From a virus: 20,490 bases of DNA. The position numbers were made by a program, and so were the translations under genes. Below, piece after piece: positions 1-6,581 of the stretch. Positions within the stretch are counted from its first letter, which is position 1. The number at the start of each line of letters is the position of its first letter. The stretch spans positions 1-20,490 of IMG/VR virus record IMGVR_UViG_3300017788_000224, one strand, 5' to 3'. The notes under the pieces were generated by a model. The model ran no database searches. It saw nothing but the letters and a program-made list of their open reading frames with translations, and had not been told where the DNA came from.

Positions 1-346
1 TGATGACCAGATGCTCATCTTCCCATCTCTGATAAGGCAGCATCGCAGTGATTTTTTCCGCGATCTCATCGGGAGAATAGAATGGTGACAAATGCTTGAA
101 TGCTGGGTGCCACGAGGCATAACTGTCGCAGCCCGTAGAAACCAACGGTAGATCTCGGTAGTCTTTATAAAGGTCTATATTGGCTACGATAGGTTCGATT
201 TCTGTGGTGCTTTCACCTTGAGGCATACCGAATGATGCGCACTGAAAATTACAACCAAATGTTCGCATAAACACACTGGGAACACCCATATATCGACCTT
301 CTCCCTGAATTGAGTAAAAAATTTCAGAGATTTTAATTTTTTCCAT
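1..346 (-). CDS. queE: 7-carboxy-7-deazaguanine synthase QueE, N-terminal part (runs off left edge)
   Basis: This radical SAM enzyme turns 6-carboxy-tetrahydropterin into 7-carboxy-7-deazaguanine, the third step of preQ0 synthesis. About 115 residues are visible, starting at ATG 346. The N-terminus has the QueE signature [18 protein letters not shown] and then FGCNFQC. The iron-sulfur cysteines appear to be C32, C36 and C73. The third sits in GCDSYASW, which aligns with the CDSAFTW type of ordinary QueE, so about 34 extra residues lie between the second and third cysteine compared with CxxxCxxC. I recall this form from other phage QueE proteins. The start codon directly follows the stop of a duplicated N-terminus, whose Gln-Gly-Glu-Gly codons supply the purine-rich Shine-Dalgarno (AAGGAGAAGG). 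With folE, queD and the dpdA-like gene of this window it forms a DNA-modification pathway. The C-terminus is not visible. Confidence 0.92.
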   Translation of the reverse strand, partial: MEKIKISEIFYSIQGEGRYMGVPSVFMRTFGCNFQCASFGMPQGESTTEIEPIVANIDLYKDYRDLPLVSTGCDSYASWHPAFKHLSPFYSPDEIAEKITAMLPYQRWEDEHLVI

Positions 347-403
347 TTAGCGTCCTTCTCCTTGTATGCTGTAAAATACTTCTGCGATTTTAATTTGTTC
401 CAT
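347..403 (-). pseudogene. 18-codon duplicate of the queE N-terminus
   Basis: A mini-ORF reads [18 protein letters not shown] and then stops with TAA, directly followed by the ATG of queE. Fifteen of its 18 residues match queE residues 1-18, and by my count 44 of 57 bases match. The three replacements are Q/K, A/S and V/I, and most other differences are synonymous. This is the divergence expected from a stretch once under selection as QueE. Its start overlaps the end of the upstream 114-aa gene by 14 nt. It may be the remnant of an older queE copy left by recombination, or a short coupled leader ORF. Whether the peptide is made is unknown. Confidence 0.8.
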
Positions 404-734
404 TTTTTTCTTTTTTCCTAAATTCTTCTACATCTTCTATAGAAGATTTTAACACATCTGCGTAATTAAGTGCAGTCTGTTTGTCCATAACGATCGTAGT
501 TTCAAAATCTGCATGACCTTTGGTTAGTAATTTCCAGATATGCGACCATCTGTTTTTCGACCAAAAATTTGTTCTTGTGGTTGTGTAGATAGAAACGTTT
601 ACATCTGTATCTGCTTCAATGTCGATAGTATGCGAACACTCGTCATTGCCGCATTCGCAAACAGCTTTGTACATTTTAGAACTGCCCCAGTTGTTTACGA
701 GCAATATTCCTTTAGCTGGTTTTTCTGGCGTCAT
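390..734 (-). CDS. conserved phage protein of unknown function, Cys/His cluster
   Basis: A 114-aa soluble protein with no function I can name. Near residues 22-35 it has the cluster CECGNDECSH, which could bind a metal. This is followed by a Thr-rich, strand-like segment with a tryptophan-rich middle (FWSKNRWSHIWKLL), and a charged helical C-terminus. Proteins opening with a similar LVNNWGSSKMYK-type segment recur, from memory, in aquatic T4-like phages. It is translationally coupled to the gene before it: its ATG overlaps that gene's stop as ATGA at 731-734. Its own stop overlaps the duplicated queE start. Its place in the run suggests co-expression with queE but does not prove a shared job. 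Confidence 0.7.
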   Translation of the reverse strand: MTPEKPAKGILLVNNWGSSKMYKAVCECGNDECSHTIDIEADTDVNVSIYTTTRTNFWSKNRWSHIWKLLTKGHADFETTIVMDKQTALNYADVLKSSIEDVEEFRKKEKNGTN

Positions 735-1009
735 GATTTTAAAACCTCCATGGTTGCGATCTTAGCGATACGTTCTCCAAAATCTTGTTCGTTGGTGATG
801 ATATAAGTCTGTGTATTATGACGATCACGTTGACGATCATAATGTCTAAATTCTACAACTTTACCACCTATTGCACTGAACACTCGAAAATGTAAGACAG
901 GGTCGTTATCAGATATTGGCTCTGCCGCTGCGGCACTTGCAGCGAGTTTTACTTCATCTTTATCATCCAATATCCAATCACGTAGTTTTCTTCTTAAAAA
1001 TTTTACCAT
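731..1009 (-). CDS. conserved phage protein of unknown function
   Basis: A 92-aa protein. It begins with a basic amphipathic helix (MVKFLRRKLRDWILDD), then an Ala-rich linker, then a compact C-terminal part with the recognisable run GGKVVEFRHYDRQRDR followed by YIITNEQDFGERIAKIATMEVL. I recall this C-terminal pattern from many uncultured aquatic myophages, always without a known role. The start overlaps the end of the HIT-family gene by 7 nt (ATGGTAA), and the stop overlaps the next gene as ATGA. The basic N-terminus might bind membrane or nucleic acid; that is a guess. Confidence 0.72.
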   Translation of the reverse strand: MVKFLRRKLRDWILDDKDEVKLAASAAAAEPISDNDPVLHFRVFSAIGGKVVEFRHYDRQRDRHNTQTYIITNEQDFGERIAKIATMEVLKS

Positions 1010-1401
1010 TTTTTATAATTACCTCTTTCAGGAATGACATGACGTACACCACCTGTGGGATCTTCCATATCGCCTTTACGTCTGGGAATCAGATGAACAT
1101 GGGGCCATTCTACAGTTTGTCCAGCAGCTGAACCATAATTAAATCCTATATTGAATCCATCCCATTCACCAGATTTTACATGATTGATACCGTCGTTGAC
1201 GGCGTCGTGGAAAGCATCCATCAATACAGATATGGTGTTATATTTAGGAACGAATAGCAAATGTCCAGGTGTCACAGGATATTTGTCTTCGAAAACTTTA
1301 ACATGAAAATCTTCTTCGATCATTTCGGTCCACGGAGCTTTACTATCTTCTATATAAGATGGTTGAGAAGATATAACTTTATGTGTGTCATTTTTTTTCA
1401 T
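1003..1401 (-). CDS. HIT-family nucleotide-binding protein, paralogue 1
   Basis: HIT proteins are nucleotidyl hydrolases or transferases whose active site is the triad HxHxHxx, with the middle His as nucleophile. Here the motif reads GQTVEWPHVHLIPRR. Aligned to the usual GQxVxHxHxHxxPR, the first His is Trp (W99), while the nucleophile position (H101) and the third His (H103) are kept. The preceding GHLLFVPK and GFNIGFN segments and the C-terminal GGVRHVIPERGNY are also family-like. I chose ATG 1401 (132 aa); a TTG at 1416 in the same frame would add five residues, and neither has a strong Shine-Dalgarno. A second, more degenerate copy lies at 3317-3637. The substrate is unknown; nucleotides or nucleotide sugars are the family's usual ones. 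Confidence 0.88.
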   Translation of the reverse strand: MKKNDTHKVISSQPSYIEDSKAPWTEMIEEDFHVKVFEDKYPVTPGHLLFVPKYNTISVLMDAFHDAVNDGINHVKSGEWDGFNIGFNYGSAAGQTVEWPHVHLIPRRKGDMEDPTGGVRHVIPERGNYKKW

Positions 1402-1418
1402 TTTTTTGATTTCCAATT

Positions 1419-1604
1419 TTAGCCGGTACAGCTATCATTCCATAATGTCTGAGATTGTTTTTTGTATTGTTCTAATTCCCATTGGATTTTCTTTTTCTGA
1501 TACAGATCTTCGCTCAACCCATGCCACCCTATACATTTTCCGATAGGGCTACGTCCACACCCGCATTTGCTAAAATCATCACCGTCATCTTGTTTGTCAA
1601 CCAT
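1419..1604 (-). CDS. small CDGSH-like Cys/His protein
   Basis: A 61-aa protein whose core is KCGCGRSPIGKCIGWHGL. The pattern is C-x-C-x2-S-x4-C-x-G-x-H. It keeps the three Cys and one His order of the CDGSH iron-sulfur motif (C-x-C-x2-(S/T)-x3-P-x-C-D-G-(S/A/T)-H) but is one residue shorter and lacks the Asp. The rest is acidic at the N-terminus and helical and charged at the C-terminus. It could bind a 2Fe-2S cluster or zinc. It lies 9 nt after folE and 17 nt before the HIT gene, so it is almost certainly cotranscribed with both. Two of the neighbouring pathway enzymes are metal enzymes (FolE, QueE), but a link is only inferred. Confidence 0.72.
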   Translation of the reverse strand: MVDKQDDGDDFSKCGCGRSPIGKCIGWHGLSEDLYQKKKIQWELEQYKKQSQTLWNDSCTG

Positions 1605-1613
1605 TACATTTCC

Positions 1614-2450
1614 TTATCTAGGAGCAAAGTCCTGCTGGAGTTTGATGTTATCAAAAAATTCTTTTTTAGTTCCGGGATCATTTTTAAATGCTCCCATCAA
1701 TACAGTAGTCTGTGTTAAACTGCTATGCGCCATGATACCCCTGTTTTCACAGCATCCGTGTGTGGCCTGTACATATACACCTACATCTTTAGAACCGGTG
1801 GCTTTGGAAATCTCACGAGCGATATCATTAGCCAGTTCTTCTTGTAATGTTCCTCTACGGCTACACCATTGCGCGATGCGAGTATACTTAGAAAGACCGA
1901 TTAATTTTTCTGCAGCCAGAACGCCAATATAAGCAACGCCAGCAACGGGTTGGTGATGATGACTACACATACTACGAATTTCACTACGAACCACGAGCAT
2001 GCCATCATAACGTTCCTCGCCCTCGTTAGGGAACGCTGTACAATCTGGTGCCGGATCATATCTTCCTTTCATTATCTCATTAAAGTACATCTTAGCTAAT
2101 CTACGTGCAGTTCCTTGGCTGTTGGGATCAGTTTCACGATCGATCAGCAGTCTATCTAATACGACTTCAAATGCTTCTGTTGCTTCGTTGATTAGATGTT
2201 CTTTGTCTGTGTCGTGGAGATAATCTGAGATATTATCCCCTGCCCAGAATCTCTTACCATCACGCTTCATTTTAGCACGGATAGCGTCTCCCAAATATGC
2301 TGTTTCGTATCCTTTGTCACTCATATCATCGCCAGCTTTTACAAAGACTTGGGTTTTCAAAGGCACATAATTATCTTTGAATTCTTCTTTTATAAATGTC
2401 TTGTCTGTTTCCAAACTGAGGATAGGATCTGGTATAAATTCTTTCGTCAA
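1614..2450 (-). CDS. folE: GTP cyclohydrolase I
   Basis: FolE converts GTP to 7,8-dihydroneopterin triphosphate, the first step of both folate and 7-deazaguanine synthesis. The 278-aa protein has the zinc and active-site motifs of type IA enzymes: MCSHHHQPVAG (C162, H165), GLSKYTRI, then SRRGTLQEELANDI and ATHGCCENRG (H231, C233). The core starts near residue 85. The first 85 or so residues are an extension compared with the usual 190-220 aa enzyme. The start is TTG at 2450, preceded by GGAG at a 7-nt spacing; no better ATG lies near. A GTG/TTG start may limit its level. In this context, with queD, queE and a dpdA-like gene, it most likely feeds preQ0-type base synthesis rather than folate. 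Confidence 0.95.
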   Translation of the reverse strand: MTKEFIPDPILSLETDKTFIKEEFKDNYVPLKTQVFVKAGDDMSDKGYETAYLGDAIRAKMKRDGKRFWAGDNISDYLHDTDKEHLINEATEAFEVVLDRLLIDRETDPNSQGTARRLAKMYFNEIMKGRYDPAPDCTAFPNEGEERYDGMLVVRSEIRSMCSHHHQPVAGVAYIGVLAAEKLIGLSKYTRIAQWCSRRGTLQEELANDIAREISKATGSKDVGVYVQATHGCCENRGIMAHSSLTQTTVLMGAFKNDPGTKKEFFDNIKLQQDFAPR

Positions 2451-2493
2451 TTTATTTCTCCGAAATTCGTATCTGATTTCTTATTTTATATGA

Positions 2494-3288
2494 TTATTTA
2501 GGTTTTTGCAACCTTAATAGCAAGTTTTTCTTTACCGCAGTTTTTAAAACGTCCATTTCAATTCCTTTCTTCTTAGCGAATTGTATCATAGCTGCGGTAT
2601 CTTTAGGAAAACACATGCCTCCAAATCCATATTGTCCATCTGGCCCTGGAACTTGAGCGTGCCCTTGACCGACACGCGAATCAAAATCTAGCATTTTATA
2701 TAAATTCTCCCATTGGTATCCTAGAGAATCGGCTAACATAGCAGCTTCATTCATAAAAACTACTTTGGTAGCAAGAAAACTGTTGATCATATACTTTATT
2801 AAAGCTGCCTCTCCTATCCTACAGAATATTGTATTTTTTATAGGCTGGCTGAGTTTTAATATACGTTCCGCCTCTGTTTGATAAGACAAAATATATCCGC
2901 CAATGATAGCATTTTTTTGATTAGTAAAATCTTCATAGGCATTAACGGCAGTGAGAAATTCTGGAACATGCACTAAATTAGGGTATATCGTTTGCATTCT
3001 TTCATAAAAATCAGGAGGAGCAGTTGTTTTACTAATAATAACATTTTTGTAATCTTTGAGCAGATACAATACTGCATCCAGTATGCTAGTGTCGCAGGTG
3101 CCATCTCCGTTGTCTGGACTGGGCACGCAGACGAATACACCTTTACAAGACATAAGATCCTTATATGTTCCATTACTTTTATTTTGATCTACATCTACAG
3201 TTACTACTTCGAAACCTTTTTCTGTATAGCAGTCATAGATAGCTTGACCGACATATCCTATTCCAACGATGCCTATTTTTTCTAACAT
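2494..3288 (-). CDS. UDP-glucose/GDP-mannose dehydrogenase family protein, short form
   Basis: The family oxidises a nucleotide sugar to its uronic acid in two NAD-dependent steps. The 264-aa protein has an N-terminal Rossmann motif GIGYVG (G9, G11, G14), the central-domain helix KYMINSFLATKVVFMNE (K165, N169), and the catalytic GFGGMCFPKD with Cys at 226. It then ends about 35 residues later. Full-length enzymes run to roughly 390-450 aa and have a third, C-terminal nucleotide-sugar-binding domain, which is absent here. The reading frame is clean and the last residues lead straight to a stop, so this looks like a naturally short phage form rather than a frameshift. It may act on a small or different substrate, or supply a sugar acid for the glycosyltransferase at 5478-6581. 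Confidence 0.88.
   Translation of the reverse strand: MLEKIGIVGIGYVGQAIYDCYTEKGFEVVTVDVDQNKSNGTYKDLMSCKGVFVCVPSPDNGDGTCDTSILDAVLYLLKDYKNVIISKTTAPPDFYERMQTIYPNLVHVPEFLTAVNAYEDFTNQKNAIIGGYILSYQTEAERILKLSQPIKNTIFCRIGEAALIKYMINSFLATKVVFMNEAAMLADSLGYQWENLYKMLDFDSRVGQGHAQVPGPDGQYGFGGMCFPKDTAAMIQFAKKKGIEMDVLKTAVKKNLLLRLQKPK
2495..2501 (-). promoter_or_regulatory. late-promoter-like box CTAAATA upstream of folE
   Basis: On the minus strand the box CTAAATA sits 44 nt before the folE start and overlaps the stop codon of the dehydrogenase gene. It resembles the TATAAATA/CTAAATA boxes of T4-like late promoters. The same 14-nt string CAAAAACCTAAATA occurs before the clamp gene (11068-11081). A TATAAA box also lies at 2485-2490. 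The region is AT-rich, so chance is a real alternative. Confidence 0.3.
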
Positions 3289-3316
3289 AGAATATGATTT
3301 CCTAATTTATTTTTCT

Positions 3317-3637
3317 TTATTCTAAATCCCCTCTGCGCCTCGGTAGCATATGTATGTAAGGATATTCTATATTTTGTCCTGCTACTACACCTACAGATTG
3401 CACTATGTTAAATCCTTCCCACTTACCTGAGACGATACCATCGTATCCCCATTTATAGGCCGCTTGATATGTTTCTGAGAGACAGCGACTATTGCAAAAG
3501 GTAGGCACAAAGCACAGATAACCCTTGGCTGGGGCATTTTCTGTGTCTGAAAAAATCCAGAAGTCTTTGCAGCGATATTCGATTTCTTTCCAAGGAGCGA
3601 TGCCATTTGCTAATGCCTTTTCAATGTCAGTTACCAT
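3317..3637 (-). CDS. HIT-like protein, paralogue 2, catalytic His lost
   Basis: A 106-aa relative of the HIT protein at 1003-1401. Shared landmarks are APWKEIE, the GYLCFVP strand (GHLLFVP in the other), SGKWEGFNI, and the final AGQNIEYPYIHMLPRRRGD. In that motif the first two triad histidines are Tyr (Y92, Y94) and only the third His remains (H96). Without the middle His the usual nucleotidyl-transfer chemistry should not work. The protein also stops right after the motif, without the GGVRHVIP tail. It overlaps the phosphoribosyltransferase gene by 11 nt and is probably coupled to it. It may be a binding or regulatory partner, or a subunit pairing with the other copy. Confidence 0.82.
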   Translation of the reverse strand: MVTDIEKALANGIAPWKEIEYRCKDFWIFSDTENAPAKGYLCFVPTFCNSRCLSETYQAAYKWGYDGIVSGKWEGFNIVQSVGVVAGQNIEYPYIHMLPRRRGDLE

Positions 3638-4184
3638 TTTTCCAAAATTCTTCCCAAGGATAGACTAACCAACAATCTTCCTCAGCCTTGTTTACTTCCC
3701 ATCGATAATAATCAACTTCTTTAAAATTGCTAGATAGATTGTGCGTTAATACTGCGAATCGAACATTGTTATGCCAAACGTGATCCCAGACAGATGTTTC
3801 TTTAGAAAAACAACCACTGGGCCAATCTTTTTTTATCCATTCTAATGTGGCACCACTATCATTGATATCGTCGACGATCAGTATTTTTTTCTTAAAACTA
3901 GGATCCCATCTGCTGTTTATTTTTTCCTGTTCTTCTCTCGAAACGCACCCAAATGCATCTTCGGCCATCCAAAGATTGGATTCGCATGCAGTTTCGTCAC
4001 GCAGGCTTACCTTGAGGGTTTCCATAGGTACATTTAAATATTGGCTTAACATAACGGCTGGAGTAATACCTCCTCTGGTAATACCCACTATATAATCAGG
4101 CTTCCAATTAGAATGTTGAAGCTGTCTTGCTAATTCTAAAATCGCACCTTCTATATCTCGCCAACTGTAATATATTTTTTTCAT
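3627..4184 (-). CDS. type I phosphoribosyltransferase (purine-type)
   Basis: A 185-aa member of the PRTase fold, which transfers phosphoribose from PRPP to a base. The PRPP-binding signature ILIVDDINDSGATL is at residues 101-114 and the loop VGITRGGITPA at 33-43. Length and the N-terminal YYSWRDIEGAILELA segment fit xanthine/hypoxanthine/guanine PRTases. It is coupled by ATGA to the gene before it. In a phage with 7-deazaguanine genes it could serve purine salvage, or could act on an unusual base; the base specificity cannot be read from the sequence. Confidence 0.87.
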   Translation of the reverse strand: MKKIYYSWRDIEGAILELARQLQHSNWKPDYIVGITRGGITPAVMLSQYLNVPMETLKVSLRDETACESNLWMAEDAFGCVSREEQEKINSRWDPSFKKKILIVDDINDSGATLEWIKKDWPSGCFSKETSVWDHVWHNNVRFAVLTHNLSSNFKEVDYYRWEVNKAEEDCWLVYPWEEFWKNGN

Positions 4185-4369
4185 TCTGCATAGTCCTTAA
4201 ACATTTTTTTTCGGCCATCTTCACCGAGATGGAAATCAAAAATTTCTCTTACACGCTGCATCATAGCACAGGCTAACATTAGCTGATCTTCGCGATCATC
4301 ACACATTAACATCTGCCGATCTATAGGTTCCATTAATTCTGCCATTCGTCTCTCAATATTGTCTGTCAT
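4181..4369 (-). CDS. conserved small phage protein of unknown function
   Basis: A 62-aa protein starting MTDNIERRMAELMEPIDRQM. I chose ATG 4369 because AAGG stands 8 nt before it. The longer frame back to 4471 lies inside the preceding gene and has no such signal. It is all-helical by eye and rich in Met and Asp, with the run MCDDREDQLMLACAMMQRVREIF. Similar small proteins recur, as I recall, in aquatic T4-like phages without a function. It overlaps the preceding gene by 17 nt and the next by 4. Confidence 0.7.
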   Translation of the reverse strand: MTDNIERRMAELMEPIDRQMLMCDDREDQLMLACAMMQRVREIFDFHLGEDGRKKMFKDYAE

Positions 4370-4718
4370 CTTTATCACCTTTAAGTTCATCCCACATCCT
4401 ATATTTTGATAATTCTTTGATGTATTGGTCATACATTTTTTTGAGTTTAGGATATTTCTTTTCCATCTCAATATCTCGTTCTGGAATCATTAATACTTTT
4501 TCAATAATAGATAATCGTTCTTCTAAATCTATTCCGTTGTGTATGATCTTACCTTTAACTTCTAAACTACTGGGATTATTTTTAATTACAACTTCGGGAC
4601 TTATTTGATATCCAGCGGTGTTGGTAATAGTATGACTGCTTCCTGGACCGCCGTTACTTGATATAATGCTTTGTGTAGTCCAATTAAGTGGAACTGACGT
4701 TTTGTTGTTTACGGTCAT
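4353..4718 (-). CDS. conserved phage protein of unknown function
   Basis: A 121-aa protein in two parts. The N-terminal half is Ser/Thr/Asn-rich with strand-like spacing. The C-terminal half reads EVKGKIIHNGIDLEERLSII and then IPERDIEMEKKYPKLKKMYD, followed by a charged helix. The second part is a familiar block in T4-like phages of aquatic origin, but I know no function. It overlaps the cupin gene by 35 nt and the following small gene by 17 nt, so it is translated as part of the chain. Confidence 0.7.
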   Translation of the reverse strand: MTVNNKTSVPLNWTTQSIISSNGGPGSSHTITNTAGYQISPEVVIKNNPSSLEVKGKIIHNGIDLEERLSIIEKVLMIPERDIEMEKKYPKLKKMYDQYIKELSKYRMWDELKGDKDDRQY

Positions 4719-5139
4719 ATAAATATTTCTCGTTATGAATCCATTTGTTGTTTACTAAAAATCCCCATTCTCGACAATGTGGTCCGGGAACGAAAAGGGT
4801 CCAAGCATTAACATCTGGTTCAAGCTCAATTCTATGTAGGCTCTTAGAAAGACAAATTCTAAAATGACCTGGTGCTCTCCAAAATCTTCCTTTGGGAGTG
4901 TATTCCCAATAGCCTCCTTTGAGGATAAGAGTAAAGTAAGGCCAAGGATGATCATGTAAATCATCGGGATCTGATTTTAAAAACTTATGTAAAAAGATGT
5001 TAAACGGAAATTTTTTCCTATCTTTAAGAAATAGATAATATCTTTCTAAATATGGTTCAGCAGAAATACGATCAAGTATGATTCTTTTTCGACCTCGGTC
5101 TTTTAACCAACCTAAAAATTTATTCTTGATCTTTTGCAT
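4684..5139 (-). CDS. cupin-like protein
   Basis: A 151-aa protein with a single cupin-type core. DLHDHPWPYFTLILKGGYWEY gives a possible metal pair at H62 and H64, and HRIEL gives a third His at 102. It closes with AWTLFVPGPHCREWGF. Such phage proteins are often annotated as cupins; the reaction is unknown, and sugar or small-molecule binding is a fair guess. A TTG two codons upstream (5145) is in frame, but I prefer ATG 5139. The basic N-terminus (KIKNKFLGWLKDRGRKR) is unusual for a cupin. It overlaps the previous gene by 20 nt. Confidence 0.75.
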   Translation of the reverse strand: MQKIKNKFLGWLKDRGRKRIILDRISAEPYLERYYLFLKDRKKFPFNIFLHKFLKSDPDDLHDHPWPYFTLILKGGYWEYTPKGRFWRAPGHFRICLSKSLHRIELEPDVNAWTLFVPGPHCREWGFLVNNKWIHNEKYLYDRKQQNVSST

Positions 5140-5524
5140 TGTCAAAATCGTCTTTTACTAAGGTATAAATTGTTTGGAAATTTCTTAATGCTATTTCTAA
5201 TCCGGGATATTTTTGACACATATTTTGTACACGATCCCAGTCGGGAAAAGAATCTACAAATTCGTTGGTCGAACTCCAAACAGTATTAAGTCCATCTAAT
5301 ATAATAGTATCATTATTACCGATATTATAAGTTGAATTCATACTAGTATAACCAGACATTATGATATTGTTAAAATCAATAGTGTCATTGGTAAGGGTTA
5401 TTGTAAAGGCATCTGTTGACACCATTGATTCACCAGCGCCGCCCACGACTATACTGTCTAAATTAATGTTTGTACATTCAGAGGACATGTTTGAGTAATT
5501 CGGTAGCTGAGAAGAATCGCTCAT
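5120..5524 (-). CDS. conserved phage protein of unknown function
   Basis: A 134-aa acidic protein. Residues 1-90 are rich in Ser, Thr, Asn and Ile and look like repeated beta strands (for example DSIVVGG, FTITLTNDTIDF, DTIILDG). The last 45 residues, FPDWDRVQNMCQKYPGLEIA onward, are a helical block that I recall from other aquatic myophages. A good Shine-Dalgarno (AAGGA, 8 nt) precedes ATG 5524. It overlaps the glycosyltransferase end by 47 nt. The strand-rich part could be an adhesin or structural segment; there is no direct evidence. Confidence 0.68.
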   Translation of the reverse strand: MSDSSQLPNYSNMSSECTNINLDSIVVGGAGESMVSTDAFTITLTNDTIDFNNIIMSGYTSMNSTYNIGNNDTIILDGLNTVWSSTNEFVDSFPDWDRVQNMCQKYPGLEIALRNFQTIYTLVKDDFDNAKDQE

Positions 5525-6581
5525 GTAAAATTTCCTTTTGTTTTTTCAACATAGGTAAAAATTTATCATAGTTTTCCATATATTGAGTAATTTTAAAACA
5601 CACATCTGGACGGTAGACAGAGTATGCTTCGAAATTTTCTGTCCATTCGCTAGGGTACTTAAATGTATCAAAGTACATTTCGGTATAACTTAATCTATCA
5701 GGAACCATAGGTATAGTGTCAACAACAGCACCCTCGTAGCAACTGATGCCTAAAGTTTCTTGCAAGTTAGCGCTGAATATCAGTTTAGCTTCTCCTAATA
5801 AATTATGATATTCATTTTTTGTTAATTGCTGGTCTTGGCATACAACAAATTCATATTGAGGCAAATGTTCTTTTAAATCTCTAAAAATTTCTACTTGTTT
5901 TTCTGGGGCTATACGATGTGGAAATAGTATAAGATCACGTTTAGACATTCCTTTATACGAAGTTAATGCGTCATCCATATACTCCATAGGCCAACCCGAA
6001 CGCACAATTTTATCTGTAAATGTGCCAGCACGTAGTTCTGCTAAATCATCTTCAAACCAAGGATTTTCAGTAGGATAATCATTTAACAAATTAGTAAAGA
6101 ACATCTCAATATGAAATTGAGTAGCAAAATAATTGTAATCAAATGCATGGAAGAAACTCTTCTCTGCATGACGTACCCAAGGCTTATTACCAACAAGCCG
6201 ACCTAAGAAGTCTTGAGGATCATAACTGCCAGCATGCCATAAGCCGTGTGTAGTTATTGGAATACCCAACAGCTCACTCATGTATTTTAGATTTATAATG
6301 CCCGGATGCCAAGCGTCAGTAAAAATAAAATGGTCGCCAGCTGAAATGCATCCAGAGCAAAATAGTCTACCCATTTGTTCAACTTGGCTAGACTTATATA
6401 TATTAGTACCGCCAAAATTAAGAAAGGCCCCAGGAGTAACGGCGCTAGGAATATTCGCAGGGCCACTAATAACTTGAACATCGTTTCCTTTTTTTCGTAA
6501 TAAATCTGGCAAATGGGTTTTCCATTGCCCTGTATATCTCGTTTCAACAGCTTCTAAATCAACGAGAAAGATTTTGGCCAT
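5478..6581 (-). CDS. GT-B fold glycosyltransferase (GT4-like)
   Basis: A 367-aa protein with the two-domain GT-B look. The C-terminal half has the donor-binding features of GT4-type enzymes: LILFPHRIAPEKQ (residues 217-229), the strand EFVVCQD, and E-x7-E in ETLGISCYE (E275, E283). The N-terminal half carries ISGPANIPS, then DHFIFTDAWHPG and ITTHGLWHAGSYDP. The acceptor is unknown. Candidates are a modified base in phage DNA, a virion protein or a cell-surface glycan. The nearby dehydrogenase at 2494 could supply a uronic-acid donor. It overlaps the preceding 85-aa gene by 23 nt. Confidence 0.82.
   Translation of the reverse strand: MAKIFLVDLEAVETRYTGQWKTHLPDLLRKKGNDVQVISGPANIPSAVTPGAFLNFGGTNIYKSSQVEQMGRLFCSGCISAGDHFIFTDAWHPGIINLKYMSELLGIPITTHGLWHAGSYDPQDFLGRLVGNKPWVRHAEKSFFHAFDYNYFATQFHIEMFFTNLLNDYPTENPWFEDDLAELRAGTFTDKIVRSGWPMEYMDDALTSYKGMSKRDLILFPHRIAPEKQVEIFRDLKEHLPQYEFVVCQDQQLTKNEYHNLLGEAKLIFSANLQETLGISCYEGAVVDTIPMVPDRLSYTEMYFDTFKYPSEWTENFEAYSVYRPDVCFKITQYMENYDKFLPMLKKQKEILHERFFSATELLKHVL

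Noticed and set aside
1567-1932. 121-codon plus-strand frame opposite folE
   Set aside because: It is the complement of clearly conserved FolE catalytic motifs and shows no protein-like composition.
2495-2515. Terminator after the dehydrogenase gene
   Set aside because: Only a 5-bp stem (AGGTT/AACCT) without a GC core or T-run; it is too weak to call.
4370-4471. N-terminal extension of the 62-aa protein
   Set aside because: The extension overlaps the preceding gene deeply, lacks a Shine-Dalgarno, and AAGG stands at good spacing before the internal ATG 4369.
4719-4726. TATAAATA on the plus strand, a perfect T4 late-promoter box
   Set aside because: It lies inside overlapping minus-strand genes with no plus-strand gene downstream; it is probably chance in AT-rich DNA.
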